DNA of 21,966 nt. Origin: RGIG426 sp045640165. Its GTDB lineage: Bacteria; Bacillota; Clostridia; Oscillospirales; Acutalibacteraceae. Positions 7,345-15,656 of this stretch are shown one piece after another. Position numbers and translations under genes: made by a program. The notes beneath the pieces were generated by a model that saw nothing but the letters and a program-made list of their open reading frames with translations, was not told the origin of the DNA and ran no database searches. Where the stretch lies: the NCBI GenBank assembly GCA_045640165.1, contig JAZUEK010000033.1, forward strand, positions 1 to 21,966, read 5' to 3'. How positions within the stretch are numbered: position 1 is the first letter of the stretch; each line of letters begins with the position of its first letter.

Positions 7345-9285
7345 TCAGGTTTCTTCCGCGGATTGCGGTTCGGCAGGTTTGTCGCCCATCAATTCATAGA
7401 ACGTTTTGCCGTCCATTTTTTCATGGGCAATCAGGTATTCGGCGATGACGTTGAGTTTGTCCATATGGTCGCCGACCTTTTGTTTGGCAATGTCAAACGC
7501 CTCGGTCACGATGCGTTCCACCTCGCTGTCGATAAGACCGGCCGTCTCTTCCGAATAGTTGCGCGTGTGGCCGAGATCGCGGCCGAGGAACACGCCGGCG
7601 GATTCGGATTCACCGAACATCAGCGGACCGAGTTTCTCGCTCATACCGTATTTGGTGACCATTTTACGCGCCATTTCGGAAGCGCGCTCAATGTCGTTGG
7701 ATGCACCGGTGCAGATATCTTCGAGCGCGAGCGTCTCCGCCACGCGACCACCAAGCAACACCTGAATGCTCTCGAGCATATTCGTTTTGGTCATATGGGT
7801 GCGATCTTCTTGCGGCAGATTCATCGTATAGCCGGCGGCAAGACCACGCGGAATAATGGAAATCTGGTGCACCGGGTCTTGGGTCGGCGAGTAGTACGAC
7901 ACCACCGCGTGACCGGCCTCGTGGAACGCGGTAATTTTTTTGTCTTCGTCCGAAATAACGTGGCTGCGTTTTTCGGTACCGACCACCACTTTCACGGTGG
8001 CTTCCTCGATTTCTTCCATCGTGATGGAATGAATCTTGCGACGAGCCGCCAAAAGCGCCGCTTCGTTAAGCAGGTTTTCGAGGTCCGCACCGGTGAAACC
8101 GGAGGTGGATTGCGCGATGACTTTCAAGTCCACGTCGGGTGCAATCGGTTTGTTTTTTGCGTGGACTTTCAGGATTTCCTCGCGGCCTTTTACGTCGGGG
8201 TAGTTAACCACCACTTGACGGTCAAAACGGCCGGGACGGGTAAGCGCCGGGTCAAGGATGTCCGGGCGGTTGGTGGCGGCAATCATAATGACGCCTTCGT
8301 TCGCGCCGAAGCCGCCCATCACAACGAGCATTTGGTTGAGGGTTTGCTCGCGCTCGTCGTGGCCGCCGCCGAGACCGGCGCCGCGCTGACGACCGACCGC
8401 GTCGATTTCATCCACAAAGATGATGCAGGGCGCGTTCTTTTTCGCCTGGTCGAACAGGTCGCGCACACGCGACGCGCCGACACCGACGTACATCTCCACG
8501 AAGTCCGAACCGGAAATGGAGAAAAACGGCACGCCTGCCTCTCCTGCGACCGCACGGGCAAGCAGGGTTTTACCGGTACCGGGAGGGCCGATGAGCAAGA
8601 CGCCCTTCGGCACGCGTGCGCCGAGTTCTTCGAAGCGTTTGGGAGATTTTAAGAACTCCACGAGTTCCTGCAAATCCTCTTTTTCTTCGTCCGCACCGGC
8701 CACGTCGTCAAACGTGACTTTGCGCTTTTCGTCCGACGGCTTTTTGATACGCGCTTTGCCGAAACCGGCAATTTTGCCGTCGCCCATCGAGCCCATCGAG
8801 CGTTTCATCATAAACCACACGATGAGCGCGAACACAATCATAATGATAAGCGTGGGCATCATGCTGACGACCCACGATACCTCGCGCTGCGGCAGAATAT
8901 CGTATTTAACGTCGTTATTTTTATCGGTATCGCGGTTGTTCGGGTTGACAAGTTCGTACACAACCGAGTCCACAAAGAGGTTCAGGTTGGGGACTTTATA
9001 GGTAAGGATATCCTTATCGTCCACCTTTTTGTCTTTGTTGACGTCGGAGCGATATCCCTCGCGGAGCAACAGTTTCAGCGACGAATTGTCGAGGCTCAGC
9101 GTGAATTCCTCCACCTGATTTTGCTCGAAATAACCGACGATTTCGGAATAGGTCTTATCCTGCTTCGTAGAGCCGGAGTTGGTCAGCGCCCACAAGCCGA
9201 TGATAATGAGCAGCGGAATGCCGATGAGCAGTAACCAACTGCGACCTTGATGTTCTTCGTTGTTCGGGTTCTCGTTAAAATTCAA
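7345..9285 (-). CDS. ftsH: ATP-dependent zinc metalloprotease FtsH
   Basis: Membrane-anchored AAA+ protease that degrades misfolded membrane proteins and some regulators; it acts as a hexamer facing the cytoplasm. The 646 residues contain a membrane segment at 17-34, an extracytoplasmic domain at about 35-137, a second membrane segment at about 138-160, Walker A GPPGTGKT (233-240), Walker B IIFVDE (288-293), the arginine-finger region ending TRPGRFDR, and the zinc motif HEAGH (455-459). The start is TTG, supported by AGGAGG seven bases upstream; no ATG is available before the first membrane segment. Two oddities: the outer domain carries a dockerin-like acidic loop (residues 81-92), and the pore loop reads MYVGVG where MFVGVG is usual. 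It is the last gene of the rnj-rplI-dnaB-tilS-hpt-ftsH operon. Confidence 0.98.
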   Translation of the reverse strand: MNFNENPNNEEHQGRSWLLLIGIPLLIIIGLWALTNSGSTKQDKTYSEIVGYFEQNQVEEFTLSLDNSSLKLLLREGYRSDVNKDKKVDDKDILTYKVPNLNLFVDSVVYELVNPNNRDTDKNNDVKYDILPQREVSWVVSMMPTLIIMIVFALIVWFMMKRSMGSMGDGKIAGFGKARIKKPSDEKRKVTFDDVAGADEEKEDLQELVEFLKSPKRFEELGARVPKGVLLIGPPGTGKTLLARAVAGEAGVPFFSISGSDFVEMYVGVGASRVRDLFDQAKKNAPCIIFVDEIDAVGRQRGAGLGGGHDEREQTLNQMLVVMGGFGANEGVIMIAATNRPDILDPALTRPGRFDRQVVVNYPDVKGREEILKVHAKNKPIAPDVDLKVIAQSTSGFTGADLENLLNEAALLAARRKIHSITMEEIEEATVKVVVGTEKRSHVISDEDKKITAFHEAGHAVVSYYSPTQDPVHQISIIPRGLAAGYTMNLPQEDRTHMTKTNMLESIQVLLGGRVAETLALEDICTGASNDIERASEMARKMVTKYGMSEKLGPLMFGESESAGVFLGRDLGHTRNYSEETAGLIDSEVERIVTEAFDIAKQKVGDHMDKLNVIAEYLIAHEKMDGKTFYELMGDKPAEPQSAEET

Positions 9286-9327
9286 GAAAACCCCTCCTTT
9301 CGCTTTGCGATGGGCAAAGTGGATACT

Positions 9328-9870
9328 TTATTGATAGATTTCGGGTTTCAAAACGCCCACGAACGGCAGATTGCGGTAGTGCTCGTCGTAGTCAAGACCG
9401 TAACCGACGATAAATTCGTCCGGCACGGAACGGCCGACGTAATCGGGTGTAAAGTCTACGCGGCGACGCTCCGGTTTATCGAACAGCGTGCACACTTTAA
9501 GGCTTTTCGGTTTGCGCGTCTTAAACATCTCGCACAGGAACGACAACGTTACGCCGGAGTCGAGAATATCCTCGACAATCAGCACGTCTTTGTCCTCAAG
9601 CGTGCAGGAAATGTCTTTCATAATGCGCACGTTGCCGGACGTTTTCGTGCCGGAACCGTAGCTGGACACCGCGAGAAAGTCCACGCTGCTCGGAATGGAC
9701 AGCGCGCGCACGAGGTCCGCCGCGAATACAAAAGAACCTTTCAAAACGGGGATGATAAATAAATTTTTCCCCTCATAGTCCTCAGAAATACGCGCCGCCA
9801 CGTCGGCGACGATGGATTTGATTTCCTCTTCGGAAACCAGTGTGTAGGCAACGTCTTGTTCTCCGTTCAT
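9328..9870 (-). CDS. hpt: Hypoxanthine phosphoribosyltransferase
   Basis: Purine salvage enzyme joining hypoxanthine (and usually guanine) to PRPP to give IMP or GMP. The 180-residue length is normal. The PRPP-binding motif VLIVEDILDSGVTL is at about 96-109, the PPi-loop region is LKGSFVFAADL, and the base-pocket region is near VPDEFIVGYGLDY. The ATG at 9870 is chosen because GAGAGGG lies about 8 bases upstream and the protein then begins as the family does. It follows tilS by 25 bases and precedes ftsH, the arrangement known from many Firmicutes. A 6-base-stem hairpin (9303-9319) lies between hpt and ftsH but has no T run, so it should not terminate transcription. Confidence 0.96.
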   Translation of the reverse strand: MNGEQDVAYTLVSEEEIKSIVADVAARISEDYEGKNLFIIPVLKGSFVFAADLVRALSIPSSVDFLAVSSYGSGTKTSGNVRIMKDISCTLEDKDVLIVEDILDSGVTLSFLCEMFKTRKPKSLKVCTLFDKPERRRVDFTPDYVGRSVPDEFIVGYGLDYDEHYRNLPFVGVLKPEIYQ

Positions 9871-9895
9871 TTCAAAAACCCTCTCTTTTTTCTGA

Positions 9896-11287
9896 TTAGT
9901 GGTGAGTATGTTCCATTTGCAAAAACGTCGCCGTTTCGGCAAATACAAGCACTTGTTCGGTTTGTTCGGTTACTTTGACGCGTTCATCGCAACCGAAGCC
10001 GCAAACCGCTACAATTCCGTTTTCGTCGCACAACAGCGGCGTTGCAGAGCGTTCAAACGCAGACAATTCCGCTTCGTTGAACAGTTTTTTGAGCGTTTTC
10101 GTGCCACGTCCGACCGGACGGTAGGCGTCGCCGTCGTTTCGACTGCGCACCGCGAGAACGCCTTTGATTGTAGCATAGTCGCAATAGGAATTTAACAACA
10201 AACTGTAAACTTTTCGACAATTTTCGAATTCTTTTGCGGAAAAAAGTCGCAATTCATACGATTTTCCGGCAATTTCAAACGGAACGCCGACCGTTACCGG
10301 AAAGAAAAACGGGGCGATCGGTTGTGTCTCGGAAACGAGGAACATCCGGTTTCCCTCGGCTTTTACCGTCGTTCCGCCGGGAAGCGTTACAGCGCCCTCC
10401 TCGAATACAAGGCGGCACAGCGCATCAAAATGCGTTTTTTCCACGTTGACGGCGGTGGGAAGCATCTGGCGTACCGCGCGCCGCAAAATGGCAGGCGGTG
10501 CAGCTCTCAGCACTTCGCGGTCGTATACGCCGACCGTCTCCTCAAACTCCGCGCATTCGAGCAGAAGTTGTCCCTGCTCACGCAGGCAGGTTTCATCCTC
10601 GCGCAACGTCTCACAAAGACGCAAAAGCGCGGTTTCCGTTTGGGGATTGATGGCTTTGAGCGCCGGCATCACCTGCGCGCGCACGCGGTTGCGCGAAAAC
10701 GCCGTGTCGGCGTTGGTTTCGTCGGTAACGAACGGAATCTCGTTTTCGGCGGCGTAGGCTTCCACCTCGGCACGCGTCGCAAACAACAGCGGCCGCACAA
10801 GCGATTCGCGGCGCGGTTCTATGCCGCACAGGCCTTGTAATCCGCTTCCGCGTGTCAGATGCAACAGCACCGTTTCGGCATTGTCCGAAGCGGTGTGTGC
10901 TGTGGCGATGGCGCCGTCTGCGGCGGAAAACAGTGCATCGTACCGCAGTCGTCGTGCGGCTTGTTCAACGCTTTCCCCCGTTGCGCTTACCGCGCCCGGC
11001 ACGTCTACCGCGCAAACGGAAAACGGTACGTTCCACGCTTCGCAAAGCGATGCGCAAAACGCCGCGTCGCGGTCGGCGGCATCACCGCGCAAACCGTGAT
11101 GAACGTGTAATGCACAAATAGCGCCAAGCGAGAGTTCTTCTTTTGCGGACAACAGCAAGTGCAACAGCACCGCCGAATCCGCACCGCCGGACAGCGCACA
11201 CAGCACCGGCTCGTCTTTCAAAAACAACCGGTTTTTCGTGGCATACGCCACAAAACGCGCACGTAAATCAGAACGGGTTGTCGGCAT
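9896..11287 (-). CDS. tilS: tRNA(Ile)-lysidine synthase
   Basis: Attaches lysine to C34 of the CAU-anticodon tRNA-Ile, so that it reads AUA and is charged with isoleucine. The 463-residue protein has the N-terminal PP-loop SGGADS (33-38) for ATP, the following HVHHGLRG and TAHTASDNAETVLLHLTRGSG segments of TilS, and a C-terminal substrate domain with RSRNDGDAYRPVGRGTK (in part) leading to KKLFNE. The ATG at 11287 has GGGGAGG six bases upstream and lies inside the end of dnaB: the genes overlap by 20 bases in different frames, which suggests translational coupling. Its 3' neighbours hpt and ftsH are the conserved tilS partners. Confidence 0.96.
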   Translation of the reverse strand: MPTTRSDLRARFVAYATKNRLFLKDEPVLCALSGGADSAVLLHLLLSAKEELSLGAICALHVHHGLRGDAADRDAAFCASLCEAWNVPFSVCAVDVPGAVSATGESVEQAARRLRYDALFSAADGAIATAHTASDNAETVLLHLTRGSGLQGLCGIEPRRESLVRPLLFATRAEVEAYAAENEIPFVTDETNADTAFSRNRVRAQVMPALKAINPQTETALLRLCETLREDETCLREQGQLLLECAEFEETVGVYDREVLRAAPPAILRRAVRQMLPTAVNVEKTHFDALCRLVFEEGAVTLPGGTTVKAEGNRMFLVSETQPIAPFFFPVTVGVPFEIAGKSYELRLFSAKEFENCRKVYSLLLNSYCDYATIKGVLAVRSRNDGDAYRPVGRGTKTLKKLFNEAELSAFERSATPLLCDENGIVAVCGFGCDERVKVTEQTEQVLVFAETATFLQMEHTHH

Positions 11288-12653
11288 TTTGCGCCTCCCC
11301 GTCGGACGAAGACGGCGAACTGAAACGGGTAAATTCCCCGTCAAAACTCATATCGACCGTACCGAGACGGCCATGGCGGGTTTTCGCCACAATCACCTCG
11401 GCGGTGCCGTAATTGATTTGGGACGGATCGTCGCCGGCGTTCGCCGCCATTTCCTCACGATAGAGGAAGAGCACTTGGTCGGCGTCTTGCTCAATAGAGC
11501 CGGATTCACGCAGGTGAACCAGCGACGGGCGTTGGTCACGGGAAGCGGCATCGCGGCGCAACTGGGCGCACACGACGACGGGAATGTTCAGCTCTTTTGC
11601 GAGGATTTTGAAACCACGGGTAATGTCGGACACTTCCTGCACGCGGTTTTCGGTTTTCTTCGGCGATTCCATAAGACCGAGATAGTCCACCACGACCAGA
11701 CCCACGTCGGGAATGCGGCGCAAACGGGCTTTGATGTCCTGGGCGGTGACGTTGGTGCTGTCATCGAGGTAAATGGGCGCCGCGGACAGCACGCTGGCCG
11801 CCGCCGCCAATCGCGACCACTCCGCCGGCATCAAGTTACCGATACGCAGGCGCGTAGACGGCACTTTCGCCTCGGCGGAAAGCAGACGGTTGACCATTTC
11901 CTCTTTGCTCATTTCCAAGTTGAAAATGGCAACGGTGCGGTGTTGTTCCACCGCCACGTTGCGCGCCAAGTTCAGCACGAACGAGGTTTTACCGACACCG
12001 GGGCGCGCACCGATAATGATGAGGTTGCCGCGGTTAAGACCGGTTGTATACGAATCCAGTTCGGGCATACCCGACGGAATACCGACGAGTTTGGCGCGCT
12101 CTTCCGGAATAGACATCCGGTTATAGAGGTCGTAGTTCTCCTGAATGGCGGTGGCAATCGGCGTCAATCCGCCGTCATAGCGATCGTGGCGGATGTCGTA
12201 AACGCGCTGTTCGGCGCTCTCAATAAGGTTATCGAAATCCGCCGACGGGTCCATCGCCTCGTCCAGCGTTTTACGGGACGCGTCAATCAGTTTGCGCACG
12301 TCCGCTTTTTTGCGCACCATTTCGGCATAGCGCGCCACACTTTTCACCGACGGCACGATATCCACGAGTTTCAAAAGATACTCTTTGCCCTCGTTTCCCT
12401 CGAAAAAGCCCTCGGATTTCAGCGCTTCGCGCACGGTGACGAAGTCGATGATCTCGTTCGCCATCATTTTTTGGATCATCACGCGGTAAATCGCCTGATG
12501 TTCCGGCAGATAAAAGTGTTCGGCTTTGAGCATATCGGCCACCTCGTTGATGGCGGTAGCGTCAATGAGAATCGCGCCGAGCACTGCCTGCTCCGCTTCG
12601 AGGCTGTACGGCAAGTTCAGCCCGTCGGAATAGGTCTTTGCATCCTTCGGCAT
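11268..12653 (-). CDS. dnaB: Replicative DNA helicase DnaB
   Basis: Hexameric 5'-3' helicase that unwinds the replication fork (called DnaC in Bacillus). The 461 residues hold the N-terminal helical domain (LPYSLEAEQAVLGAILID, residues 14-31), a linker, and a RecA-like ATPase domain with Walker A GARPGVGKT (215-223), a Walker B-like VVVDYLGL, and the later ESGSIEQDADQVLFLYRE segment. No intein or insertion interrupts the P-loop. The ATG at 12653 has GGAGGAA upstream; that site is formed by the last codons and stop of rplI, two bases away. The rplI-dnaB pair is a conserved arrangement in Firmicutes. Confidence 0.98.
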   Translation of the reverse strand: MPKDAKTYSDGLNLPYSLEAEQAVLGAILIDATAINEVADMLKAEHFYLPEHQAIYRVMIQKMMANEIIDFVTVREALKSEGFFEGNEGKEYLLKLVDIVPSVKSVARYAEMVRKKADVRKLIDASRKTLDEAMDPSADFDNLIESAEQRVYDIRHDRYDGGLTPIATAIQENYDLYNRMSIPEERAKLVGIPSGMPELDSYTTGLNRGNLIIIGARPGVGKTSFVLNLARNVAVEQHRTVAIFNLEMSKEEMVNRLLSAEAKVPSTRLRIGNLMPAEWSRLAAAASVLSAAPIYLDDSTNVTAQDIKARLRRIPDVGLVVVDYLGLMESPKKTENRVQEVSDITRGFKILAKELNIPVVVCAQLRRDAASRDQRPSLVHLRESGSIEQDADQVLFLYREEMAANAGDDPSQINYGTAEVIVAKTRHGRLGTVDMSFDGEFTRFSSPSSSDGEAQNADNPF

Positions 12654-12655
12654 AC

Positions 12656-13099
12656 TTATTCCTCCGCTACCGTCACGTTCAACGTCGCCGAAACTTCCTG
12701 ATGGAATTTCACTTTGACCGGGAACGTGCCGAATTGTTTGATATCATCCATCTGGACGAACTTCTTCTCTACCTCAAGACCGAACACGGCTTTGAGCTCT
12801 TCCGCCACGCGTTTGGAGGTCACCGCGCCGAACAGTTTGCCGGCAGAACCGGCTTTGGCGGCGATGCGAATTTCTTTTCCCTCCACTTTCGCGGCGGCTT
12901 CTTTCGCTTCTTTCAATGCCATTTCCGCGTGATACTGTTTCGAGGATTCGCGGTTTTTCAGTTCGCTCATCGCCTTGGCGTCCGCCGGCGTGGCGAGGTT
13001 GCGCGGAAACAGATAGTTACGGGCATATCCGTCGGAGACGTTGACGAGTTCTCCTTTTTTGCCCTGAGCTTTGACATCTTGCAATAAAACGACTTTCAT
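12656..13099 (-). CDS. rplI: 50S ribosomal protein L9
   Basis: Large-subunit ribosomal protein that binds 23S rRNA with its N-terminal domain. The 147 residues match the usual length. The signature MKVVLLQDVKAQGKKGELVNV (in part) and SDGYARNYLFPRNLA are at the N-terminus, followed by the long connecting helix at about 41-75 and the C-terminal domain. The ATG at 13099 has AAGGAGG 8 bases upstream. It lies 21 bases after RNase J and two bases before dnaB in one operon. Confidence 0.98.
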   Translation of the reverse strand: MKVVLLQDVKAQGKKGELVNVSDGYARNYLFPRNLATPADAKAMSELKNRESSKQYHAEMALKEAKEAAAKVEGKEIRIAAKAGSAGKLFGAVTSKRVAEELKAVFGLEVEKKFVQMDDIKQFGTFPVKVKFHQEVSATLNVTVAEE

Positions 13100-13120
13100 T
13101 GTGGGTTCCTCCTTGTTCGT

Positions 13121-15001
13121 TTATACGTCCATGATGACCGGCAAGATCATCGGATTGCGTTTGGTTTTTTGGAATACGAAGCGCGAGAGCTCGTCGCGCA
13201 CACGGTTTTTCATCATCGGCCAGTCGCGGCTGTGACTGCGGCAGCAGTCTTCCAGCGTTTTGCGAGCGACGGCTTTCATCTCATCGAGCAGTTCCTCCGC
13301 CTCTTTAGCGTAAACGAAACCGCGAGTCACGATATCCGGACCGGAGACGAGGTCGCCGATGATGGAATCAATCGACGCCACCACGACGATAAGGCCGTCC
13401 TGCGACAATTTGGTGCGGTCGCGCAGCACCGCGTTGCCCACGTCACCGATTCCGAGACCGTCCACCAAAAGGCGGCCGGCAGGAACGGTTCCGGTTACTT
13501 CCATTTTGTCACGGGTGAGCGACACTTCCTGCCCGATATCCGAAATCAGCACGTTTTTCGGGGACATTCCCATCGACACGGCAAGCGCGGCGTGTTTGCG
13601 TAAGTGGCGCTGTTCGCCGTGAACGGGAATAAAGTATTTCGGGCGGACAAGCCCGTGGATGATTTTCAGTTCTTCTTGGCAGGCGTGTCCGGAGGTATGC
13701 ACGTCGTACATCTTCTCGTACACCACGTCACAGCCGCGGCGCATCAGCTCGTTGACCACGCGGCTGACGGATTTTTCGTTGCCGGGAATCGGGGTTGCGG
13801 AGATGATGATGGTGTCCTGCGGTCCGACCTCGACTTGACGGTGGTCGGAGAACGCCATACGGGTTAACGCCGACATCGGCTCGCCCTGACTGCCAGTCGT
13901 GATAATGACCAGTTTGCAGTTCGGATAGTTGCGGATTTCCTCAATGTCGATGAGGATGCCTTTCGGCACTTTGAGGTAGCCGAGTTCGGTGGCAATCGCC
14001 ACGAAGTTGACCATACTACGACCGGAAATCGCCACCTTGCGTTTTTCCTTGGCGGCGGAGTCGATAATTTGCTGGATACGGTGTAAGTTCGACGAGAACG
14101 TCGCGACAATAATGCGATCGCCCTGCGCCTTGCGGAACAGGTTGGCAAGACTGTCGCCCACCATTCGCTCGGTCGGCGTATAGCCGGGACGTTCCACGTT
14201 GGTGGAGTCGCAAAGGAGCGCCAAAACGCCTTCGCGCCCGAGTTCGCCGAAACGCGCAAGGTCAATCATCTTTCCGTGAATCGGCGTGCAGTCAATCTTG
14301 AAGTCGCCGGTATGCACCACCGTGCCCTGCGGCGTTTTGACGGCAAGCGCCACCGCGTCGGGTATCGAGTGGTTGACATTGATGAATTCCACCGAAAGTT
14401 TGCCGAGTTTCACGGTCTGCCCTGCCGCCACCTCGTGGTAGTCGGTGGTTTTATCAAGGCCGAATTCGGTCAGTTTGGAGTTGACCAGAGCGAGGGTCAA
14501 TTTCGTGCCGTATACCGGCAGTTTTGCCTCTTTCAAGAAATACGGCAGCGCGCCGATGTGGTCCTCGTGCGCGTGGGTAAGCACCACGCCTTTGATGCGG
14601 TCTTTATTCTGCACCGCGTAGGAAAAATCGGGAAGCACCACGTCCACACCCGGCAAATCCGCTTCGGGGAACGTCATACCGCAATCAATGATGATGGCAT
14701 CGCCGTCGTACTCGAGCATGGTCATATTCTTGCCGATTTCGTTAAGACCGCCGAGGAAGGTAATTTTTACCGGCGCCGTGGGCACTTGTTCTTTACGGCC
14801 TTTCGGCTTTTTCGACGACTGTTTTTTCGTCGTCTGCGGTTTGGTGGTTTGTTTTTTAACCGGTTGTTGTTTTTTCGGCTTTTGCGCCGCTTTTGTGTTT
14901 TTTACTCCGTCGGCCGCGTTCTGTTTTTTCGCAGGCTTTTTCGCGGAGTTTTGTTTTGGTTGTTCGGACGGTTTCGTCCGCTGGTTTTGCTGTTTTTTCA
15001 A
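13121..15001 (-). CDS. rnj: Ribonuclease J with long Lys-rich N-terminal tail
   Basis: Metallo-beta-lactamase-fold ribonuclease (beta-CASP family) with 5'-3' exonuclease and endonuclease activity in mRNA decay and rRNA maturation. The core begins at about residue 77 with VKITFLGGLNEIGKNM and shows the metal motif HAHEDH (143-148), H211, D233 in HTGDFK, the beta-CASP segment, and ISATPIPGNE. Total length is 626 residues, against about 555 for Bacillus RNase J1. The extra part is mainly an N-terminal tail of about 72 residues with 22 lysines and about 13 glutamines, likely unstructured. The start is TTG with a perfect AGGAGG seven bases upstream; the next Met is inside the enzyme core, so the tail is very probably translated. 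It is the first gene of a six-gene operon. Confidence 0.96.
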   Translation of the reverse strand: MKKQQNQRTKPSEQPKQNSAKKPAKKQNAADGVKNTKAAQKPKKQQPVKKQTTKPQTTKKQSSKKPKGRKEQVPTAPVKITFLGGLNEIGKNMTMLEYDGDAIIIDCGMTFPEADLPGVDVVLPDFSYAVQNKDRIKGVVLTHAHEDHIGALPYFLKEAKLPVYGTKLTLALVNSKLTEFGLDKTTDYHEVAAGQTVKLGKLSVEFINVNHSIPDAVALAVKTPQGTVVHTGDFKIDCTPIHGKMIDLARFGELGREGVLALLCDSTNVERPGYTPTERMVGDSLANLFRKAQGDRIIVATFSSNLHRIQQIIDSAAKEKRKVAISGRSMVNFVAIATELGYLKVPKGILIDIEEIRNYPNCKLVIITTGSQGEPMSALTRMAFSDHRQVEVGPQDTIIISATPIPGNEKSVSRVVNELMRRGCDVVYEKMYDVHTSGHACQEELKIIHGLVRPKYFIPVHGEQRHLRKHAALAVSMGMSPKNVLISDIGQEVSLTRDKMEVTGTVPAGRLLVDGLGIGDVGNAVLRDRTKLSQDGLIVVVASIDSIIGDLVSGPDIVTRGFVYAKEAEELLDEMKAVARKTLEDCCRSHSRDWPMMKNRVRDELSRFVFQKTKRNPMILPVIMDV

Positions 15002-15066
15002 CGAATTTCCTCCTAATATTTACAGAAAAGACAAAAAGTCCCATAAATTACGCAAACACACAGATT

Positions 15067-15095
15067 AGTATATCTCTTTTTTGTGCTTTTGTCAA
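15067..15095 (-). promoter_or_regulatory. Sigma-A-type promoter of the rnj-to-ftsH operon
   Basis: On the minus strand TTGACA (15090-15095) and TATACT (15067-15072) are separated by 17 bases. Transcription should start near 15060, giving a leader of about 60 bases before the TTG of rnj. I see no other promoter of this quality between here and ftsH, where each gene gap is 42 bases or less. Confidence 0.88.
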
Positions 15096-15138
15096 TCGAA
15101 ACTCTGTCGAATCCGGCCGTGGGAGAAAAATTTTCCAC

Positions 15139-15160
15139 TTTCCCCTTGTATGTGGGGAAA
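15139..15160. repeat. 7-bp inverted repeat around the rnhA -35 box
   Basis: TTTCCCC (15139-15145) and GGGGAAA (15154-15160) are perfect complements around the 8-base centre TTGTATGT, which contains the likely -35 hexamer of rnhA. The position fits a repressor operator (inference). It could also be chance. Confidence 0.4.
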
Positions 15161-15173
15161 TTTTTGGTATAAT
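15146..15173 (+). promoter_or_regulatory. Probable promoter of rnhA
   Basis: TATAAT at 15168-15173 is consensus. TTGTAT at 15146-15151 is a moderate -35 box with 16-base spacing. The start codon of rnhA follows 36 bases after the -10 box. The promoter is divergent from the rnj promoter, with the two -35 boxes about 50 bases apart. Confidence 0.6.
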
Positions 15174-15209
15174 GGAGTGGAAAATCGCGACACTAAGGAG
15201 GCGGCAAAC

Positions 15210-15656
15210 TTGAAACACGTGGATTTGTTTACCGACGGCGCCTGTTCCGGCAACCCCGGTCCCGGCGGCTACGGCACGATTTTGCGCTATAACGGCAATG
15301 AAAAAGAAATGTCCGACGGCGAAGCATCGACCACCAATAACCGCATGGAACTGACTGCTGTCATCGTAGGGCTTGCGGCACTCAAAGAAACCTGTGACGT
15401 GACCGTTTACAGCGACTCGAAATACGTGGTGGACGGCATCCAAAAAGGTTGGGCACAGAGTTGGAAACGTAACGGTTGGCGTAAAGCGGACAAAAAGCCG
15501 GCACTCAACGCCGATTTGTGGGAAAAACTCCTCACCCTCCTCGATATCCACGAAGTGCGCTTTGTGTGGCTCAAAGGTCACGACGGCCACCCCGAAAACG
15601 AGCGGTGCGACCGCCTCGCTGTTGCGGCCTATCAGAAATTTTTGCAAAAACCGTAA
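15210..15656 (+). CDS. rnhA: Ribonuclease HI
   Basis: Degrades RNA in RNA-DNA hybrids such as R-loops and replication primers. The 148-residue protein has the full catalytic set: D9 (FTDGACSGNPGPGG), E47 (NNRMEL), D69 (YSDSKYV) and D134 (NERCDRLA), with H124 in the flexible loop. The basic-protrusion handle is present (GWAQSWKRNGWRK, about 80-92), so this is the E. coli-like form. The start is TTG at 15210, with AAGGAGG about 8 bases upstream; the frame is open further upstream, but that region holds the promoter. It is transcribed away from the RNase J operon. No clear terminator follows it, and the nifS promoter begins 20 bases after its stop codon. Confidence 0.96.
   Translation: MKHVDLFTDGACSGNPGPGGYGTILRYNGNEKEMSDGEASTTNNRMELTAVIVGLAALKETCDVTVYSDSKYVVDGIQKGWAQSWKRNGWRKADKKPALNADLWEKLLTLLDIHEVRFVWLKGHDGHPENERCDRLAVAAYQKFLQKP

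Noticed and set aside
9303..9319. Hairpin CTTTGC-GATGG-GCAAAG between hpt and ftsH as a terminator
   Set aside because: The stem is only six pairs and no T run follows on the minus strand; the gene block is expected to be co-transcribed.
11238..12701. Long plus-strand open frame of 487 codons across dnaB
   Set aside because: It lies antisense to dnaB, has no ribosome binding site or recognisable domain, and its composition is typical of a shadow frame. The same applies to long plus-strand frames over ftsH (7096-8652), pncB (4670-6085) and the lipoprotein gene (2588-3274).
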